The notes under the pieces are model-generated. The model searched no databases. It saw nothing but the letters and a program-made list of their open reading frames with translations, and was not told where the DNA came from. Shown here piece after piece: positions 58,961 to 64,000 of a stretch of DNA of 64,000 nt. The position numbers and the translations under genes are program-made. Position 1 is the stretch's first letter. Every line of letters starts with the position of its first letter. The DNA comes from Rhyacophila brunnea (lineage: Eukaryota > Arthropoda > Insecta > Trichoptera > Rhyacophilidae): the NCBI GenBank assembly GCA_022495005.1, contig JAGYXB010001951.1, forward strand, positions 10,744,001 to 10,808,000. The letters are read 5' to 3'.

Positions 58961-61089
58961 TCTTAATGGTGGCAAATAGCATGTTATATAAGTATATGTG
59001 CAAATTCTTCAATTGTGCAAACTTTATCATTTTCTCCAAAAATACAAAAGACGTAGATCTTGGTTTTTTAATTGTATTTGTTATATATTTCAGCATTATA
59101 AAGAATAACAGTATTTCCAAAAAATAGTCTCAACAACATATTATACATACTCTATAGAGTTATGAACAGAAACCAAGACTTTGATTTGGGCTAGTAAAAC
59201 CTCACTTTTTTGACGATTTGCTATCGGAATTTTGTTTGATAGAATTAATAATGAAAAGGACGAATAATAAACCTTATAAAAAAACTACTTACTAAAGTAT
59301 TTTAATTTTTTTAGCATATTTGTATAAGTACATAATTTATCTATTAAAACTTTTAACCCGGAGCGGAGCAGACCCTGGAGCAGAGCTGCAGTAAGTATTA
59401 GGTCGCGGAGCATTTTTTTCTACCTAAGTAGATCAAAACAGAGAAATTTCAAAATTTAAAAAATATATTTAAAATTTAACATATGAGTACGAATTAAACT
59501 CCTCAGTTATATACTGATATAATCATCTGAAAATTCACAAGATCAAAACCGGCAATGTACGTATATACTCATACATAATATTATAGTTACTCGATAATAC
59601 TTTGTAAAAATGAGTAACTATGACTTTCGTTCCGACCTAGTTTTATTTTATTGCTATCAAACTAATTAATATGTCAATCGAATATATTATTATTGACTTG
59701 TTGAGGTTTTTTATAAAAATAAAAATTTTAATTTCTTGACTTAACTGTTAAAAATAGTTGTCGACGCTACGTCACTGTGCTATCAAATCGAAGCCTTAAT
59801 TCTCGTTTATAAATAACACGGACAAAGCATCGAAAAGAGCTGAACCGGAAATTGGCTGGATACAACTCAAAGCATGCCACCTCTTTCTAACTTTAACTTT
59901 GCGCCCTGCTCTCAACCATACAAGAATATTATTTTATCTATAAAGACAATAATAATATGTTATAAAAACGTAGCTACACAAGGTGATATCATTTTAATAA
60001 TAATACACTATATTACCCATAGAGGTGCAATTTGAATCAGGTATTTAGTAAATTTATCGTCATAATAGTTTACCATTTCATATATTTTTAATATAAATAA
60101 TAGGTATATTATATTATTATTAATTTTCGTTTCGAATATTTAAAAGTTTAAAAGACACAAATGGTTAGAAATTACTATCAAAATATTATTATTATCAATT
60201 ATTAAGTGGAAAGTCCATTTAAGAATGCACATAATTGTATTTAAATTCTTGTTGCCTAATTACTACAAAACTCACTTCATTAAAACGACATATATATACT
60301 ATCTAACAGTGTTTTTAATAAGAAATTGTGATCCATGCAATCAACGCATTTAGGTTCATTTTCTATCTACACATTAAAAAATAGTAGATTAAGAAAATTA
60401 ACATACAGATTATGTATTTTTTTTTGTTATAATATTTTACATAATATTCAAATTTCGTTAATATATAAAAATATTATTATAAAAAATATAATAATACATC
60501 AGTTACACCTATAATAATAAAAAAATATGATTGTCACCTGGAAATTACCTTTACAAAAACCTATTGACATATTATGCTGATTTTTTGTATGAATGATTCG
60601 TCACTGTTCTGGAAGAAGACACTAATTCGAAAAAATGACATATTGAGTTAGTACCAAAATGTTCCTTATTTCAAACTTTACCGTCTGGAAACATTCTTAA
60701 TAAATAAACAGTCTTTATTTTAAAGTCATCCTTTTTACGATTACTTAATAAACTCACATGATTACATTATTTCAAACTTTTTAACAACTTCAAAGTCAAA
60801 CTACTCAAAACTAGTATTCTCCAGTTAGTGTGTTCTGCCAGAATAGAGACGATATACGTCGAATGCTTAAATTAATAAGTATGTGATATATTCCGAAAAT
60901 TAATCCCACATTATTTTTAATCCATCTTTGAAGTAAATTCCGCGTCTAAAAAAACATAAATGTTATATCTTAAATCTGTGATTGATCTGTAAAGAATTCT
61001 AAATTATCTTTAGACCTACACTATAAATTAGGAAGTACAGAATAAAGACAATCATAAACTGAGTACTACAACACCCCAGTTGAACAACA
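58961..61089. other. AT-rich noncoding; GGAGC repeats
   Basis: A GC-rich patch at 59357-59412 repeats GGAGC/GGAGCAGA words, possibly a transposon end without a visible partner. No gene is seen. Confidence 0.45.
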
Positions 61090-61260
61090 AACGATTCAGT
61101 ACGTCATAAAGACTACGAAGGATCGGCCACATTGAAAGATTGTCAGACGACCGTACACCAACAATCCTGATAAGTAGGATACTTCAGCAGACGCGAACAA
61201 GAGGCAAACTTCGAAAGAAATAGATTGACTGTATAAAAATGTAGATGCAAATGATGTTAC
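61090..61260 (+). pseudogene. RTE-like LINE pol C-terminal scrap
   Basis: The + strand reads RLRRIGHIERLSDDRTPTIL, ISRILQQTRTRGKLRKK, stop, ID. This matches LRxxGHxxRMxDxRTPxxxL...RxRGRPRKRWID of RTE-like elements. About 50 residues remain, with a stop replacing the RW position. Confidence 0.55.
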
Positions 61261-62449
61261 AACGTTAATAAATAAAAATACTTTAGTACGTACTTTACAT
61301 TTTATTTAAGGAAAGTTGTTTTTTTTATAAATAATTGTTAATCAACCCGTTAAAGTGATAAAGTTTTTATTTATTAATCACCATATGAAACAGGCAAACT
61401 CGCGATAAAGTAACAAACAATAATTTCAGCGAATAATGTATGTGAATTGTTTTTTCATCTCAATGCTTTTAATTACCCAATTCTCTGAAAAACCAAGCCA
61501 CAGTTTAGATACAAATACGCGAATAAATTAAAAAAATAAATCATTCAATCATTCCCTTTCAATCCGTTCTAGCTAGATACAGTTTAACTGTGTATAAAAA
61601 TGTTAATCAACATTCCATTACGAGGATGAGGTATTTAACCTGATCGCCTTTTATACGAATTCGCATGTTGCAATGTTAGTTATTCATTTGAACCATTTAC
61701 TGTTCAAAACTTTGATGATTACCATCCAATAAATTAAAATAAAATAAAATTGCAATACACTTTACAAAATAAACCTTTTCCCACATTTTATTAAGCATTG
61801 TGGGTCGTATTTGTGAATTTATTACAATTTTCGAATCAACCGATAGTTTGATTATTATCTTAAAAGCAAGGCAAGCGTATAAACAAGGTTATTAAAAATT
61901 TTCCATTATTACACCTTTTAAAAAATGGTTCATGCATCGTATCTTAGTAAACTTCAACAATATAATATCAATACCACATAATTGATTAACAATCAGGACT
62001 AGTATTCAACCGGATATTACCAACTGAAACGACAGAAAATAATTTTGTACAGCTATATTTAATGACAATAATCTAATAAATCTTCTTTAAAAAAATGATT
62101 TTACTTTACCTAAGCGTCGGAATAACATTAAAAGTAACTAGGTACTTATCTAATCATTTCTATAAAAATATTGTATTCTGGTTATTACATGTCTTTGCGC
62201 CTAGAATTTGGCGGTTAAAAATATATTTTAATAACTGTTAACAATATATATCGCAAAACCAATCGATATGGAGTATTATTGATTAATTTAATAAAACGCA
62301 CATTTTTAGTACTTATTCCACTTTTATTATTTAATAAATCTGGACCGGTTTCGTCCGCCACAGAGGGATATTTTCATCTGAATAAATATTTATAAAACCA
62401 CATATCTTTACCAACACAAATTCAAAAAGGCGACACAAATAATCAAACA
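61261..62449. other. AT-rich noncoding stretch
   Basis: No coding frame of note, RNA gene or recognised repeat. Confidence 0.55.
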
Positions 62450-62702
62450 AAGGGAGGGACTAACAGGGCTCTAGTTTGGAGGCCCGGCGTGGTAAGTCGA
62501 CCAGATAAGCGAGATAAACACACATCACAAATTTTCTCTAATAGTAAAAAAAAAAGTCGCGCTATTTTATTTCAATGATACTCGACTACTCCATAATTCA
62601 AATGTATGTAAAATCGTTCAAGATACACCTTAATTTTACCGCGTACACCATTTGGAAAACGTTACTACAGAGCGTCTTTTATCCTTAGCGATAGGTAGGG
62701 GG
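62450..62702 (+). repeat. GC-rich-ended interspersed repeat C, copy 2
   Basis: AAGGGAGGGACTAACAGGGC, GGCCCGGCGTGGTAAGTCGA and the end AGCGATAGGTAGGG match the copy in the receptor gene's intron 2. This copy is about 70 bases shorter in the middle. Confidence 0.6.
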
Positions 62703-64000
62703 TCCGCCATGTGGTACTCAGCTTAAAATATAATTTAAAAAGTCTACCTGGCTAATGTTTTCTTAAATATATATTTCTTTCAGACTAAATATTTATAGTA
62801 GAAAATCTAGTGAAAAGGTGAAAAAATATTTCGTGAAATTTCAGTAAGTAGGTAGTTTGAAGAGACTTAAAATAGCCTGGTCTCGATTTGTAAAGGAATA
62901 ATTAATCTTTAGTGAAGTCATAATATTATATATCTATACGAAACCATTATACGTATGATGATTGCCTTTTTGAGTCCAACTTGTCAAAGCATTCATTAAA
63001 ATTTTTCGTTGCCAGCATTTTTTTCTTTTTTTTAATACTGCTGTGAAGTATTCTCAACTAATATTTTACTAACCATTATTTATGGAGGCTGTATTCTCTT
63101 TTGTAAAAAATGCCTATTTTCATTTTCAGTGGTAGAAAAATAATCTTAATGCGGTGTTATGACAACTTTTACAACTTTTTGTCTTAAGATTGTCTTTTTG
63201 TAAGCTCATCTTAGGCCGAATATTTTTGCAAAAGAAATTAAGATACTTTTGTCAAAAAAATATTTACTTTTACAGTCTACTTAATATTTCACAATGAAAT
63301 ATTAATAATTATCATTTTAATTATATTTCTTGACCACGTATTCGACCTGTATTATATGTATAATATTTGTGGTTTTGAGTCAACATAATATTATTATTGG
63401 GTATTAATTACTTACCAAATAATTGTTTCTTACGAAAACTTAAGTTTCCCAATTAAAAGAAATAATCTAGCGAACAATTGAAAAGCTTGCATATAAGGGA
63501 AAGGGATGATCTGGAAACTGATTATGTAGAAAGAGTTACAGTATCCTTGAAGATAATCCAGTGGAGTGAGATTGTACGAGGTAAATACGTGTCCTGGAGT
63601 CGGTCAAGATGGTGCCTATGATTATGATATATTTCATAATAATAATATACTTATCTATCAAGAGATGAATAGTAGTACTTAATTGTGTTGACTATTTGAC
63701 ATCATACTCTTTACGAAGGATTGATGTAGGTTAATACTGTAAATCATCTGTTTGATTATATTTTAGCAGGTAAGAGAATGAGAGAAGAGAAAATAATATT
63801 ATTATTGTCCATGCCCTAGGGCCTAAATACACCTGTTAATTATATGAAAAATAACATACTAAAGTATAAAAAATTCTCAAATTTTGTATATTAATAATAG
63901 AATTAAAAATATTTTAATAAAAAAATTATTACTAGATAAATCAAGTAGGTGCGTTTAATGCGGAGAGTAATTTTATTAGCAAAACCTTCAATTTAAGACA
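62703..64000. other. AT-rich noncoding stretch
   Basis: I see no coding frame or recognised repeat. A less AT-rich patch at 63485-63620 has an open frame without a family match. Confidence 0.5.

Noticed and set aside
1..64000. CRISPR arrays, bacterial defence islands, prophage or endogenous viral genes
   Set aside because: No spaced direct repeats, operon-like gene runs or viral protein motifs were seen; gene structure and repeats are those of an insect nuclear genome.

Overview
The window reads as AT-rich nuclear DNA of an insect, most likely a sap-sucking hemipteran and probably an aphid or close relative. The reasons are a gustatory-receptor-type seven-transmembrane gene split by GT-AG introns, short interstitial (TTAGG)n tracts of the insect telomere type, many TAGGTACCTA and AATATTATAAT words, and a dense load of tRNA-derived SINEs, decayed RTE/R1-like non-LTR retrotransposons and hAT or TTAA-inserting DNA elements. 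The species call is inference; the insect call is firm. There are no bacterial operons, no CRISPR arrays and no viral genes.

Layout. Positions 1-2570 hold a tRNA-module repeat and a tRNA-headed SINE upstream of the only gene I can support. That gene is a four-exon, 414-residue gustatory receptor on the + strand (2571-8275). Its introns carry a SINE piece, an endonuclease remnant of a LINE, and a GC-rich repeat. An RTE pol remnant lies just downstream (8541-9182). From about 9.2 kb to the end the sequence is intergenic or very long intron, and nearly everything recognisable is mobile-element debris. This comprises palindromic elements at 10.4-11.0, 14.8-15.1, 25.0-25.2, 31.3-32.7 and 44.1-44.4 kb; hAT elements with 8-base target duplications at 17.3, 18.3, 29.1, 35.4 and 54.3 kb; a decayed DNA transposon with a small ORF at 41.1-42.2 kb; LINE 3' ends at 11.2, 12.8-13.6, 14.1, 15.9, 20.9, 27.1, 45.0, 52.6, 55.8 and 61.1 kb; and a candidate solo LTR at 15.2-15.6 kb.

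The two most unusual structures are a 1,390-base near-perfect foldback flanked by TTAA, which would fold into about 680 bp of double-stranded RNA if transcribed, and a repeat family in which a tRNA-like cloverleaf sits in the middle of the element rather than at its 5' end. I found no clear candidate for an undescribed multi-gene system; the novelty here is in repeat architecture. Open frames of 60-120 codons elsewhere lack recognisable family motifs and I do not call them genes.
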